Position numbers and translations under genes: made by a program. A DNA stretch of 58,902 bases from Gonium pectorale. Taxonomy: Eukaryota > Chlorophyta > Chlorophyceae > Chlamydomonadales > Volvocaceae. The stretch covers positions 1,686,188-1,745,089 of the forward strand of contig LSYV01000003.1 of NCBI GenBank assembly GCA_001584585.1. The letters are read 5' to 3'. Under the pieces are notes generated by a model that was not told the origin of the DNA, did no database searches, and saw only the letters and a program-made list of their open reading frames with translations. Shown one piece after another: positions 22,955 to 36,300 of the stretch. The number at the start of each line of letters is the position of its first letter. Within the stretch, counting starts at the first letter, position 1.

Positions 22955-24148
22955 TGGGTAGCCCTGGCATGACGGGGCCCCGGCGTGCGGGTGTACATAC
23001 CCCTGTCAAGTGCCCGCCAGTGGGTCATGTGCATGGACGGGGGGCTCATGTATTGCACGGCAATGAGTAAGCGATGGAAGTTGCCCGTGGCTGCTGCCGT
23101 TGATGGTGTAGGTGCGCCCGCCAGGGTGTGCAGACCGCAGGTTATGTCCCTTTGGGCTGAGGGAAACCCGGTTAATCCCTCAGTTCGGTTGAAATTGGCG
23201 AAAGTTGGCCAGTGCCTCCAGCGTGTTCCCAGTCCTGTCCTATTATGTTGCGTAACATGCGCCTTGCCGGGCGGGGCCCATCAGGAATGTGTAACCGGTA
23301 ATGCAGTTGCGCATGACTGCCTCCATACTTGTACCCTACGTTGCGCCGTGCACTTGAAAAACAGGGTACGAGCCTGCGCAACCAATCATTTTACATGATC
23401 CCACCTAATCGCAATGCCTCTCAAGGCCGTGGAGCTGTAGCAAGGCGCACATATAGCGGCCCGTCCCGTCACAAACACTGGCGGATGGCTGGCACCCGCC
23501 TGGCGGTTTTGCCGCCGCGCCAGCTCCCTCGCCATCTACATGCATACGATCGAAGCCAGAGCTTGTTTCATGGCTCCCGTCCAACACCTAATATATGGCT
23601 GCGAACACCCCAGCCACTGCCTAACCCATGGAAAACACCCGAAACCAAACCGCTTGCGTTGGTGTACACGCATTCCGGCCCATGATGCCGACTACCACAG
23701 CAGGCCATCGCATCGCGGACCACTGATCGGCATCCACGGGCCGCAGCACTCGGCCCGCACGACATTCCGCAAGCAGTGAAACTCCCAACACACGCTGACC
23801 CGAACACCCAAGTTGATAAGCCTTCAGTTCGCTGGCGCCATGCCGGCCAGCCGCTCGCTGCGGCAAGCGCCTGAGGGTGTCGGGGGGGGCGCCTGAGGGT
23901 TCCTCCCCCTCCACTGAAGCAGGGCGATATACCCGCCGGCAGCCGCTCCTCCCGCCAGCCGCGCCTCCATGGGCCGGTCGCCCGCTCACTCGCCCGACCT
24001 GGCGAGAGTGGACAGGAGAGGCAGTAAGCGAGCGGTTGAGATGGAGGCGCCGGAAGGACGGCGGGAGGGCTGAGGCGCTGCTGCTGCGCGCCAACACAAC
24101 AACAGCTGCCTTGCCGGGAGTGCTCGATACACGAGCCGCGCACACTAC
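22955..24148. other. Intergenic between convergent serpin C and NDUFA2
   Basis: About 1.19 kb between two genes pointing at each other, so it should hold both 3' UTRs. TGTAA occurs on the plus strand at 23290-23294. On the minus strand it occurs at 23395-23391, rather far from the NDUFA2 stop. No recognisable open frame. Confidence 0.5.
23290..23294 (+). terminator. Poly(A) signal TGTAA for serpin C
   Basis: TGTAA 336 bases after the serpin C stop codon, in the right orientation. Confidence 0.45.
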
Positions 24149-24786
24149 TTACTTTGGCATCGTCTCGCCTGCCTTAATCAGCTCGTTCAGCTTTTCGAGC
24201 ACTGCGTTGGAGCTGGCGCCCTGCACGCTTACGGACTTCTCAACGCCGAAATCTGTTCCATTTCAAGGGACGACGGTGCGGGCGGGCTTGGAGGAACCGC
24301 ATGTCCAGGCGGGCAGTTGCAAGGCACGCGCTGGTGGGTAGTTAAGCACAAAAGCCATTTTGGGATGTGCAGCGTATCACGGGGCTGCTTCGTCCTGTAG
24401 GCGGGATGGGGGAGCGCAGTAGCCCTCACCGTAGCGGGCAGTGAGCTTGGCCTCCGCACCAGCGCACTCCCGCACAAGGATCGGGAACTGTGGGTTGGCC
24501 TTCTTCATTTCCGCGTAGTTGCCCAGCACAAACTCCCTGCACAGCACACGTAGGTGTCAGCGCCAAGTACCCGACGCACGGCTGGCTGCCGAGGCGCACG
24601 TGCCTGACGCCCTGGCTGGCCGGCGAGGACTGGCACAGGTGAATCCTGCAATGCAGGCAGCAGCGGTTCTCCACGTTTGTTTCGGTTCCGGTCCAGTGCT
24701 CCGCCAATCAGCCCTGAGCAAAGACTGCACAATGAGACGCACCTAAGCTCCTGCATGCTCTTTGACAAAGCGTTGCGCCACGCCAT
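24149..24786 (-). CDS. NDUFA2: NADH:ubiquinone oxidoreductase subunit NDUFA2 (B8)
   Basis: Accessory subunit of mitochondrial complex I with a thioredoxin-like fold. Exons: 24786-24743, 24645-24604, 24536-24430, 24252-24149; 297 bases, 98 residues, the normal family length. Family features: the start MAWRNALSKSMQELR, the Cys-containing LCQSSPAS, the segment EFVLGNYAEMKKANPQFPIL, the second Cys in VRECAGAEAK, and RYDFGVEKSVSV before the C-terminal helix. The two Cys match the conserved pair of the family. Intron 2 needs a GC donor (GTCAG/GCACGT) to keep frame and read GVREFVLG. The gene is head-to-head with FCF1, 295 bases apart. Confidence 0.93.
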
Positions 24787-25081
24787 CCTTCCGCACTCTG
24801 CGCCTAATAGAATGGACGGATTGGAGCAGCGCTAGGAGCTCCACTGATTGCCTTACAGAGTAGCTTAGCTTCACCCTAATGCAGCTCTTGGAAATGCAAG
24901 CAGGCCTGCTGGGTCGCTGTATTCTGTACGGCTGGTGACTGCACTCATACCCTCTCGCAGTTATTACTTAGCAGCTGTGCAACAAAACGTTCTGTTCCGT
25001 CTTTAGTCACCGCTCATACTCCGCCGCTGCGCCTCGCTTTCTCTATCTCTCGTTGTGCATTCAGCCAGTGGCCGGGGAACG
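24787..25081. promoter_or_regulatory. Divergent upstream region of NDUFA2 and FCF1
   Basis: A 295-base stretch between two ATGs facing away, so it is a candidate bidirectional housekeeping promoter. No TATA box was seen. Confidence 0.5.
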
Positions 25082-26705
25082 ATGGGCAAAATGAAGAAGA
25101 CACGAAAGTTTGCTGAGGTCAAGCGGATGCTGAACCCAAAGGACGTCGCGTAAGCCTCGCCATGCCTGCCGCCGGCCATGCCTCCCGCCCACCAACCCGG
25201 GTGACCTGCCCCGCAGTCCCCCCGCGAAGAAGCAAAAGACGGACAAGGATGACGAAGTTCGCCACGTGTAAGGAGGGTGGGAGTCTTGAGGGGAAGGGGG
25301 GTTGGTGAGGGGAGGGGAGGGTGTCGCACCCGGCACGTACGTAGTGCTGGTCCTTCGCTGTGTACCGCTGACGTCCCATATTGCGCTTCCTCCGCAGGGA
25401 GAAGGTATCCTCTGCCCTGTTCTTCCGGTACAACACGCAGCTGGGTCCTCCCTACCAGGTCCTTGTGGACACCAATTTCATCAACTTCTCCATCAAGAAC
25501 AAGGTGCGCTGCTCGTGGCGGCTGTGGTTAAGCGTTCCTGCCCGTTTTGGGGGATGTGCTGGCGTGCCTGTGCGCCAGATGGCTGTGCGCATGAGTGTGG
25601 GCAGCGCTGTGTACGATGGGTCGTCACTCCAATCCCGCGACAGCCGCCCAACTCGCTCCATAGACGCTACGCTAGCCTACTCTTGATTCCCTGTCGCCCG
25701 TCCCAGATCGACCTGGTCCGCGGCATGGTGGACTGCCTGTACGCCGAATGCAAGCCCTGCATCACGGACTGCGTGATGGCGGAGCTGGAGAAGCTGGGCC
25801 AAAAGTACCGCGTGGCGCTCAAGGTGGCGAAGGTGGGTTATGGATGCCGTACACATGAAGTGTACACATGAAGTGTGAACTTGCGTTGGATACGGACAGG
25901 CACGGACACTTGGGTCCCGGGCTGCCAGCATTCCAGCAGTGCGGGCCCTCAGTGGGACCCGGTGCTTTGCCCGCGTGCCCCTGCCGCACCGCGTGCCGTT
26001 GCCGCACCGCACCCCGGGCTACTTGCGCCGTATTGAGTGGGAAGCACCAGGCCTTTTGCGTTGTGGGCTGGTCGGCTTTGGGCTTGCTCAATGCGTCCAC
26101 ACAGTCTACACACAGGGGTCATGGTGACTGTCGGCCTGTGAGCGTGGGCTTCAGCTGGACTGCCGCCTGCGTCCGGCCGCTGTCTGCTCCCCGCCCCCCG
26201 CAGGACCCCCGCGTGGAGCGGCTGCCCTGCACGCACAAGGGCACGTACGCGGACGACTGCATCTGCCAGCGGGTGCAGCAGCACCGCTGCTACATCGTGG
26301 CCACCTGCGATAGGGACCTGCGCCGCCGCATCCGTAAGGTGAGCACCCCGTCCGGGCATCGAGAGGCGAGCTGAGAGAGTGGGTCTTGGTGCGTTCCAAG
26401 CATGCATAAGCGGCGAAACGTCGCGATGGGTTGCTGTCCGCGTTGTATGGCGGACATGAGGACCGTGTCTTGGCTCCCAGTCTAGCCTAGCGTACTCCCT
26501 GGTTTTGTGCCGGGCTTGATGAGGCAGGAGCCAGCATCCTGCGAGCCCCCTTCGCAAGAAACGACTGCTAACTGATGGAACGCCTCGCTGCTCTGCCCAA
26601 TCCCCCCTCCAGATTCCCGGTGTCCCCATCATGTACCTGCAGTCGCACCGCTACACGATAGAGCGGCTGCCGGAGGCCACGATGGGCGGCGCGCCGCGGA
26701 CGTAG
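25082..26705 (+). CDS. FCF1: rRNA-processing protein FCF1 (UTP24 family PIN nuclease)
   Basis: PIN-domain protein of the nucleolar small-subunit processome; its yeast homologue Utp24 acts in early 18S rRNA cleavages. Exons: 25082-25149, 25217-25267, 25398-25503, 25707-25832, 26204-26338, 26613-26705; 192 residues. The basic N-terminus [19 protein letters not shown] is typical. The PIN core shows the acidic residues of the family: [10 protein letters not shown], the Glu in [19 protein letters not shown] and [12 protein letters not shown]. The end [20 protein letters not shown] is also conserved. All introns are GT-AG. The catalytic Asp set looks intact, so it is probably an active nuclease. 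Confidence 0.97.
25849..25874 (+). repeat. 13-bp direct duplication in FCF1 intron 4
   Basis: GTACACATGAAGT occurs twice back to back just after the exon 4 donor region. It looks like a simple slippage or insertion footprint. Confidence 0.85.
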
Positions 26706-27383
26706 TTGGGCTTGCCACATGGCCTGATACGAGTAGCATACATGTTCTTTGCAATCATTATGCAGCCGTCCTGGGGGAAGGGGAGTGCGCAGGGAGTTCA
26801 TGTCGGACACGTCGTGCTGCCTCCCCGGCCGGTTGTGTCCTGTGGTGTTAGTGGTCGAATGCAGGACTTTCCTTCCGAGTCTTTTGAGGTTTTGTGGCCT
26901 GTCACTCCCTGACACCACCTGTCGGGTCTACGAGTGGAATCATTTGCCACAGTACTTGCGCAGTTGCCCGTGCAGCTGTTTAGGGTGTCGTCTGTCGTGC
27001 GCGCCCGGGACAGCGGGTGAGGAAGGTGAAGTGAAGAGTGGGAGGCGTAGTCGGTGGTGGAGGGCATTGGCGAAGATGGGGTTGGACCTGTGTATGTGGT
27101 TGGGGGCGGGGAATCGATACGGCGTACCTCCATGCAGGTACCGCGTACCAATCACACTTGCGCCTATTTTTATTGTGCTCTTTTACAATTGTTTTATGAT
27201 AAAAGCATGGTAGTACCGTAGTCTACCCTGGGTCCGTCTAGTTTTCCCGCGCTCTTGTGTGTCGACGCAATCACATGTAAACAAAAGTGGTGTCAATGAA
27301 TGCTTTAAAGCTGTCAACAAACATGTCTTTGTCAGGAAGAGAATAAAAGCGCGCGACACGCTGCGGTTGCCTCAACAGCAGCA
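26706..27383. other. Intergenic: FCF1 3' UTR and SCAPER promoter
   Basis: About 680 bases between two plus-strand genes. A TGTAA signal at 27276-27280 is the best end for the FCF1 transcript, which leaves only about 100 bases before the SCAPER start. No open frame of interest. Confidence 0.5.
27276..27280 (+). terminator. Poly(A) signal TGTAA for FCF1
   Basis: TGTAA in a locally AT-rich stretch about 570 bases after the FCF1 stop. The SCAPER start follows closely. Confidence 0.5.
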
Positions 27384-30300
27384 GTGGCTGGGGCGAGCAC
27401 CATGTTGGTGTCCGAGGCAAGAGATCAGGACGTAGTGGAACAGGAGGAGGGAGAGCTATCCGGTCAAGTGCGTAGTCTGGCCATGCCGACAACCGTCTGC
27501 CAATCTCACAGGGCCGCGCGATGCAGGATACCGGCTGGGAGGTTGAAGCCCCGCGGCCTGGCAGGTCGGGGCAGTCCTGGCCCAAGCTTTTCAGGCAGTT
27601 GAATGCGTGAGTGTTCGTCGGGCGTTACCGTCACGGCCGCAGATGACTTGGAGACTGGGGTTGGTGAAGGGGAAGAAGGGGAGGAAGGGGTTGGATTCAT
27701 CAGCAGGTTTGGGCGAGGTTGTTGCGGGCGCGGGCAGTGGTGAGGGGCGCCGCCCACCCGTCTCCGACACGTCGCCATGGCAAAGCGCTGCATCATGGTA
27801 CTGTCTGCGCCACCCCTTATGAAGTGGTGATGCTTGCGTATCTGGACGCACAGTACACGTGCCCTTCCCTGCCCCTCCCGCCGTCATGCAGGGTTCTGGA
27901 CGAAATGTACCTCGCGTGCGAGCTGGACTGCAGTCTGCCGCAGGTAGGCATGATGACCCCTCATGTGGGCATGTCAGCAAAAGAGGCCCCACCGGGTACA
28001 GACCTTGTGTAGAACCTGCGCAACGGCTCATTCGCCCTCAACCCAGGTGCAAGCTGTGGTGGAGTGTCTGGCGGCCTCAACAGAGGACTTCATGGAGGTA
28101 TGCCCGCGAGGCGCACACATGAAAACTAAGGGCGCTGCTGCCATGAAGTGATAGAAACGACTTGCATTCGAGCACGTCCCATTGCACAGAAAGTGTGGTG
28201 CAGGGCAGCGCGCGTGTTGGGATGCTGTATTCTCTGTTATGCCACGTGTGGGACCTTGGCACAGTGTGTTCTTGCTGTTCCTGCAGCTACATTCACAACT
28301 GGAGTCGGTATTGTCCCCAAGCGGCCCGAAGCTGGCGTGGGAGGTGCGTGGCATACACACGGGGCTTCTGACCTCGTCTGGTTGGACACGGCCACTCGGG
28401 GGGGCATTGGTGTACGGAGTCGGCTGGAGACTGGTCAGAGGGTTTGTCCATCATGGGGTGGTGGCTCGGGTGTCGTCCTTGGCACCAGTCATTTGTCATG
28501 CTAGCCGTAGTCCTTGCAGCGAGAGCAAGACATGCCAGCTTGGCCTCGCCGCCAAAGCTTCTCTGTGCACTGATCTGCAATTACACGCGACGAGGTGCCA
28601 ACTGGAGCACATGCTTCCCCTGCTATGCACTGCTTGCCTGGCGGGTGACAGGTCCGGGCAACCAGGCGTGCAAGCAGCCGGAGCCCGCGCCCAAGCGGCG
28701 TTCTCCTCCGCAGCAGCCACTCCGGCAGCTGTCGGGCGCAGGAGGCGCTCACGGCAAGTGGTGAAGTTGGCGGCGGTGCCGCGGGAATCGGTGTGTACGC
28801 GTCAACGCAGGCGTGGGCAGCTGGCGGCCGTGGCGGTTGGGTGGCTGCGGGCAAAGGTAGGCTGCTGCTAGTGCTGAGGCAATTGCATGGGGAACGTGGG
28901 AATCAGGGCGATGCGATCCCTACGGCGGTTCGGGTTCACATGCAGCAACCTGTGCAGTACGCGCTGCACGCCTTGGCAAATCAAGGCCATGTTCGGGGTC
29001 CTCAGGCTCTTCCTCTGGGCCTCCAGGCGACGGCTCGCTTCCCTCCGCCCCGGGCTTGTCAGGCATCGGCGCTGGCGCTGAACCCGGCGGCGCAACGGGC
29101 CCAGGTCCGCCCGGCGGAGAGGGGCCGGACGCAGGGGCGCTCGGCCCCCCTGAAGCGCAGCACGGCAAGCAGAAGTGGAGCGAACTGTTCAGCTTCCAGC
29201 AGCAGGGCAGGAGCGGCGGGCAGCTGGGCGTTAGCCCACACGACTCGCAGTGGCCAAGTGACAGCGGCGAAGCTGAGGGAGCTGCTACTGGTGGCGGCGG
29301 TGCCCGGCCAGGATTCCGGTTCGGAGCCGCGCCGCCGCAGCTGCGCCTGGACACGGGCGGCAGCGGTGGCGGTAGCGCCGGCGAGTGCAGCGGCCCGGGG
29401 AGCGGCGGTGCGATCAGCCCCGCGGCCGCTGCTGCGGCCGCCCCGTCGGACTCCTTCTATCACAAGGTGCTCTCATCTCCCAGTGAGTTTGCAAGCACCC
29501 GGGCATTGGGTGGCGCGCGCATTGGGGGTGCACAATATGCAAGGCGCAGGGCACACTTTACCTGCATGCGGTCGTGTGCCTCCTGATTCAATGGGATTTG
29601 CTGCAAGGCACCACTCTAGTATGAGGTTCACCACGACTGCGGCTGCCTCCGGGGCAGGGCGTGCCCTGACGGCCTTCCAAACCCTTTACTCTTCCTTCCG
29701 CCCCTGCGCCAGGCCGCAAGCTCTCCCCGGCCGAGGTGCTGCGAGCGAGCGAGGAGCGGCAGGCGCGCGCGGAGCGGGCCCGGCAGGCCATGGCCGAGGA
29801 GCGGCTGGCCAAGCTGGCACAGGCGGCGCAGAGCCGGCAGACGGCCAAGTCCGTCATGGTGCGTGCCGGCCCGGCCGGCTGCAGAGGCTCCAAAAGGCGT
29901 GTGCTGCTGACGCGCGGGCCTTGGATGGTTGCCACACGAGGCTTCATTTATTAAAGGGTTGGCGCACCCCATCCACCCGCAGGAGGAGCGCGCCGGCGCC
30001 ATCGCCGCGCGGGTGGAGGAGAAGTTCGCGCGCAGCGCCGAGTTGCGGCAGGCGCACCTGGCGGGGCGGGTGATGAAAGCCGTGGAGGAGACCAAGAAGG
30101 TGAGCTTGCGCGCCCGCCTTGGTGACGCGCCTCCATATTTCGCGCTCTGGCTGTCACCTAGGTGCATTCGCTGTGCCGCGGCTATGAAGGTGTGCAGCCT
30201 CGATGCCCCGGTGGTCGTTGCCCTGCCCTGTGCAGGTGGCCGAGGTTGCGTTCATTAACCAAATGCTGGAGCAGGACAAGAAGCTCGCGCTGCAGGAGAA

Positions 30301-33300
30301 GCTGGAGGAGGGTAAGGGGCTGCGGCAGGGTTGCGGGGTTCACTCAAAACCGCTACTGGCGGTTGGGCGCGGCTTGTCACGGCATTTGCGTCGCACGTCT
30401 CGCCCGCTTGTAGCACAGGGACCACATGCTGCCCTTCTGCCTTGGTTTGCCCTCCTGTCAGGTGAGATCCGCCGGCGTCAGGCCCTGGAGGCGCTGCAGC
30501 AGCGGAGCAAGGGCGCGGCGGCGGCAGTCGAGGAGGCCCAGGAGCGGCGGAAGCTGCTTGAGGTAGGCGGGGCAGGGCGGGGCGTGGGATCCGCTGGCGG
30601 GCTGGCGGAGCCGACCACCGCACCAGCCTTCCCGGCCTATCAACCTTCCCGGCCTATCATAGTGTACCTGTGTAAGGTGCTTCGGAAGTCCCTACACTTG
30701 CGTGTCCCTGGCGCGCGTTGTCTACATTTGCTACCCGCCAAGGCTACAATCCCTTGGGCACTTGTAGCATCTTATGCAGTGGGCACCTCCCGCCCAGATG
30801 GCCTTGCGCCTCCTGTTCCCCTGCGTGCCGCCGTGCAGGCCGAGCGCCGTGAGCAATTGGCGGATCGGCAACGGCGGAAGGAGGCGGCGCAGGTGCGGCA
30901 GCGCAACGAAGCCAGCTTTGCACTCCACAGCCTTAGCTCGGACCTAGATCTGCCAAGCCATGTTGGCCTTGTTTAACCCAATCAACAAGACGTTGGGGGT
31001 TCTTGTGTGGTAGTAAGCGGTATCCGTTCGCTGGGCCGCGTTGCGCAGGCCAAGCTCGAGGGTGAGCGCCGGGCAGCTGCTGCGGCACGCGAGGCCGCCA
31101 GCCGGGCTGCCCGCGCGGCGGCGGTGCAGGCCGCTGAGGCGCGGCAGCGGCAGCGCGACGTTCTGAGCGAGCGCATCGAGGAGCGGCTCAGCGAGGCGGC
31201 GGCGCGGCGGGCGCAGCACCTGGAGCTGATTAAGGAGCGGGCGGCGTTGGGCAAGGTGTGGCCGAGCAATAGAACCCGTGGCACGCTGTGTGCATCCCTT
31301 ATGCGCAGCTTTTCAGAATGCAGGGTACGGCATTGCATCCCTCAGGACGGACGCTTCACGCATACCGGTGTGTGCTGTGTGGAAGCTCACTGTGCGCATC
31401 TACGGCATGCCCGTGCAGGACCTGTACGAGCGCCGCACCGCCGAGGGCATTTCCTCATCCCCCCGCTCACCGCAATCGCGGCACACGCGGCCGCCCTCGC
31501 CCGAGGTCGGAGGAGTTGGCGGCGCCGGAAGCGGCCAGCAGGGCACGTCGGCACCGGGCGTCGTGCAGAGGCTGCAATCGTTCCCCAGCGGGGCCGGCGT
31601 CGGGCGCTCGGCTTCGATGCCGTCGGCAGCCCCTCCGGGCAGCGCGCTGGCGTCTTTGGGTCCGTCGGCGTCGGCATCGCACCCCGGGCTCCAGGCAACT
31701 GCCTCGCACGTCTCGCTGTCAGGTGGGGTTCCGCCGCCGCCACATGAAGTCACACATTGCGCAATGTGCCGGCCATATGTCGTGCCTACAACCCTCCCGC
31801 ACCGTCCCGGCTTGTTGCGCGCAGGAACCTATGCGCTCGACCCCCCCAGCCCGCTGCGCTCGTCGGATCGGTCCATCACGCTGTCCTTGGATGCCAAGCG
31901 GAGGCTCAAGGGCATGCGCCGCAGAGTCTGCAAGACCTTTGCGCGGCTTGAGGCGGGCAGGTGTGCGCACATAGTTTGCCTGTCATCTGACATGGTTACA
32001 CCTGCCATGCGGCTCTCGACGTGCAGCATAACCGCGGTACCAGCAGGGGGTTTCTGCCCATTGTGACGCTGATCATTCGCCGGCCCTCGTGGGCGCTGTT
32101 GCAAACTACAGGCCGGAATACACGGAGCCGGACCACCTCCAGGCCCTCCTAGACACGCCGGAGGGCAGGGAGCTGGCGTCTGCGTGGGGGCTGCTGGTGG
32201 AGGCAGCGCTGCAGGAGGCCACCGCAGCTCTAGAGGCCGCAGCGGCGGCTGGGCAGAAGCGGCGCCGCCGCCGCAAGCGCGGCGGGGAGAGCGGTGCCGG
32301 TGCGGCGGCGCTGAGCACGGGCACCATTGTGTCGGGCGCCTCCGTCAAGCACCTGCTGCAGCGAGTCCACACCGACCTGGGGGGCAGGAGCAAGGTGAGC
32401 GATGTGTTCCGAGTGTGAACAAGTATGGGTTCTGCCCCTACTCTGCATTTTTGGATCACCATGTGACCATAAGCGCGCCCGGTTTGCTTTGTCAGCACGG
32501 GTCAATGCAATGGTCAAGAGTAATTTGCCGTTGTCTCCTTCCTAACGTTCCCAATGTCGATATTCCATAACCGCACACTGCCGTTCCAGGTGTTCGCTCT
32601 TCACGCGGCTCGCCCCTCGGGCCTGCTCGTGGCTCTCGCCCAGCTGCTGGCGGCACCGGCAGCGTTGGCAACACCACACCCTCCGCAAACGGCCGTCCAG
32701 GTCAGAGCCGGGGTGATGGATCAGATTCCGTGGAGATTTGTGATGGCCTCAATCGATGTGATGGTCCATGACGTCGCCCAGGGCGCTGCCTATGCGCTGC
32801 CTGCGATGCATGTGCATGCAGGGGCATGCCTTCGGCAGCAGGAAGCTCTGTCCTACTACCGGGCCCCGTTTCGAAGCTTTATATCTTCAGGTTCTGTATC
32901 GCACTAGCACCAACAATGCTGAATACAGCGCAACCTGCTCTGTGCATTTGCCCAGGCTATAGCAGGGTAACACATTCCCCATCGTGCCGCAGATGATGGA
33001 GCTCCTCGCGTTGCTAGTCACCTCATCCCACCACAACGCCGCATGGCTGCTGGCGCGCGGCGGCGCGACAGCGCTGGCAGGCCTGGTCCGCGCGGGCATG
33101 GGCGCGCTGGACCGCTACAACGGCCTGGCAGCGGACGAGGTGTGGGAGGAGCCGCCCGAGGCGCGCTTCCTGGCGGCGCTGCTGCAGGCGCTGGCCAGCC
33201 TGTGTCGCGCGCCCGTGGGCGATGAGCCGTCCCTGCACGCGCAGCAGGAGGAGCTGGTGTCGTACATTGTGGCGTGCGGCCTCATTCACAGGCGCGCACG

Positions 33301-36300
33301 GGAGCGGGACGTTGTTGTGTGTTGTTACAGTTGCTGCAAATAATGTTTAAGATTTCGTGGATAGCTGGCCAACAGGTGGGGACCACATGTGGCGCTCTCC
33401 GCTCGACTTGGGACTGTGCATGTGGTTTCGCGTGCAGGTGTCGGCTAGGCGCACTGACTCCTCGCCCGAAACTGCCCGTCCTCCTCAACAGGTCGACTGA
33501 GCTGTTCAGCCTCTTCGACCAGCCTGCGGCCAATGACACGGCGCCCATCCCCGGATACGTGCTGCAATGCCTGGCGCTGCTGGAGGCAATCACCGGTACG
33601 TTGGCGCTGGCCTGAAGGGCGGGTCTTTCTTCACAGGACGCAGTCCTGCAACATGCACACGGAGCCTTCTTGCCTAAGTATGGATACACGTGGTACCGAA
33701 CTGGGACCGCTGCACGTGCCGTGACTGCGACCAGCACGAGCGCAGTCTGGCTACAACATGTGATGCATCCCCCAGGTCCCAACCTGCTCGTCCTGCCGCT
33801 AAGCCTGCGTGCGTGCGTCCCCCCCCGCCAGCAGGTGGACCGGGCCGTCGCTCGCCCTCCGCCGTGCTCACCAGCCAGAAGCGCTGGGCGCCGCCCGCGA
33901 CCAACGCAGCTGCCATTGTCCTGTCGTTCCAGGTGCGCGCGTGCGGTACCCCCAGCTGTCGTATGAATGCTACCTTGGGCTTTAGCCTACAACAGAGTCC
34001 ATGCGACTTAGCTTGCCATGCAATGCGCAGGAGACGTCCATGGCGGGCCTGCTGTCGCTGCTGACCGCCGTGCTGCTCCGCGCGGCGCCCAGCTGCACGC
34101 CCGCGGAGGCGCGGCCGGAGCGCTTGCCGCCCAACTTTGTGGAGGTGGCGGCGTGCGTGATGCGCGTGCTCAACAACGTTGCCAGGTGCGTGCCGCCAAG
34201 GTGTGGGTGCCGGTGGCGTCTCCAGCTCTGGTCTACGTCCGATGACCATGATGAGCAGACGTGTGGCGAATCCATGTTACCACGGTCCATTCAGTCACAA
34301 GCCCACAAGCCATGACCCCAAGCTCCATCGTGCTTTGCATCCCGTTGCAACAGGCTGGACCTCCCAGCGGCGCAGAGCAGCCTGGGCGCGGCCGACCTGC
34401 GCGTCGTGTTCTTCCACCTCGTGGGCTTCCTTCTCTCCTACTGCACCAACCAGTGGCCCTCGGGGCCGGCGGCGGAGCTGGCCATCCGCGCCGCGCTGTC
34501 TGCAAGCTACGGAGCGCCCATGGCCCCCGCCACCGCGCTTTCCAGGGCGGCGAGCGTTGGCGGCGCGGCCATCGGCGGCGGTTCCATGGGCGGCGGTTCC
34601 GTCGGTGGTGGATCCATCGGCGGGGCCCACAACACCAGCAGCGGCGGCAGCCGCGTCCTGCAAGCCGTCTCGGCCGCGGCGCCTTCAGCCTCCGCGGCCG
34701 CGGCAGCAGCTCGACCCACCCACACGGGCCTGGTGCAGCTGCTGAATGAGGTGCTGCTTCTGCTGGGGCACGCCGCGGTGCTGCAGCCGGCCAACCAGGA
34801 CGTGCTGCTGTGGGGGAAGAGCCCCACGCTGCTGCAGCGGCTGGCGGAGGTGCCCCGGCCTTACTTTGAGGACCAGCAGCTGTACCAGGTGGGCTGCCGT
34901 GCGTCGGGCGTCATGGCCCTGTACGCGGCAGGTCGCCCTCGTTGCGCCTGCGTGACTCCCCACGCCCCGCCTGCATGCATCAAGGCCCCTCGTGCCATGC
35001 TGCCATACCTCACACGCCTTATGCACCTGGTTCTGGCGGCTGCGTGGGCGCCAGCCGTTGCAAGCTGGCATGGGAGCTCGGGTCGCTTCGGCTCACATCC
35101 GCTGCGCCGTTTCTGGCCCCCCCTGGCCAGGTGCTGATGCCAACGCTGCTGGCGGTGTGCCACGGCAGCGAGCGGGCCGTGGCGGCCCTCTCGCAGCACC
35201 TGGACCTGGACCTGCTGCGGTGCTACACGCAGGTGCGCAGCAGGCGCCCCGCGCAGCCTCCCCGCTTTCCTGCGTCCCTGTTTCCTGTGCCGCACCGGGA
35301 GGCGGGGTGTCCTGCCAGCCACCGAATCTCGGCTTGCGCAGTACGGTAGCCGGCCCTGCCTTGTCCACACCAATATTTGAAGGAGCGTCGCCCCAAGGCC
35401 GGATGCTCGCCTGCTCATTGTATCTCACAGGCAACGCTACGGCGGCCTTCGGCGAGCATGGGCGGCCTATCGGCGACTGTACCGGGCGGCGAGCTGGAGG
35501 TGGCAGTCGCTCCGGGCAGCGCCGGCGCGCTGGACGCAGGGACTGGCGGTGAAGCCCCGGCCGACAGGCGCTACAGCCTGGCGCAGCGCTTCCCTCCGGA
35601 GCTGCTGCCCAGAGCCCTGGCGTTTTTGGACCGCCATCCCGGCAGCCTCGGCGGCGCCGCCGGAGGAGACGCCCTGGCCTCTGCCGTGGCTGCGGCTGCG
35701 GCGGCCGGTGTGCTTACCACCAGCGCCACCAAGATGTCGCCAGCGCACATGGCAGCAATCGCCGTCGGCGATACATGTCGTGACAGTAACGGTGGCGACA
35801 GCGGCAACAGCGCGCCCGGAGTCGACGCCTCCCGTCGCCCCGACCCTGTGTCAGGCGTCCCGGCGGAGTCCACCGAGTCAGAGGCCGCGGATGCGCCACG
35901 GCAGGCTGCAACGGCCTGGTCTACTCCTGTGGGCAAGGGCAGGCAGAGCAGCCCTCCGGACAGCGCGAGCAGCGGCGCTCGCTCGCTGCCTCCCAGCGCG
36001 GCCGGCAGCGGCGGTAGCGGAAGCAGCGTCGGAGGCGGCAGGGGCGGCCCTGCCGGTTTCAGCGCACATGCCGGCCGCTATTTCGACTCAGGCGACGTAC
36101 CCGTCCCTTTCGCTGCCGGCTGCCACGTAGGCGCCCGGCGGCAGCGGATGATGGAGGCAGCGGCCGCAGCTGCCGTAGCCGCGATTGCCGCGGAGGGTGC
36201 TGCCGGCGCCGCCGATGTCATTAACTGCGCACGGTCGTACGTTTCGGAGCTGAGCTTTGGCGGCTACCTGACACCGTCCATGCAGGCCGCATCATTGGAG

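Noticed and set aside
23568..24145. Minus-strand frames just downstream of NDUFA2
   Set aside because: They lie past the NDUFA2 stop, overlap each other in two frames and show only shadow-type composition.
28793..30073. 426-codon plus-strand frame
   Set aside because: Runs through several SCAPER introns in the wrong frame; composition is Arg/Ala/Pro shadow sequence.
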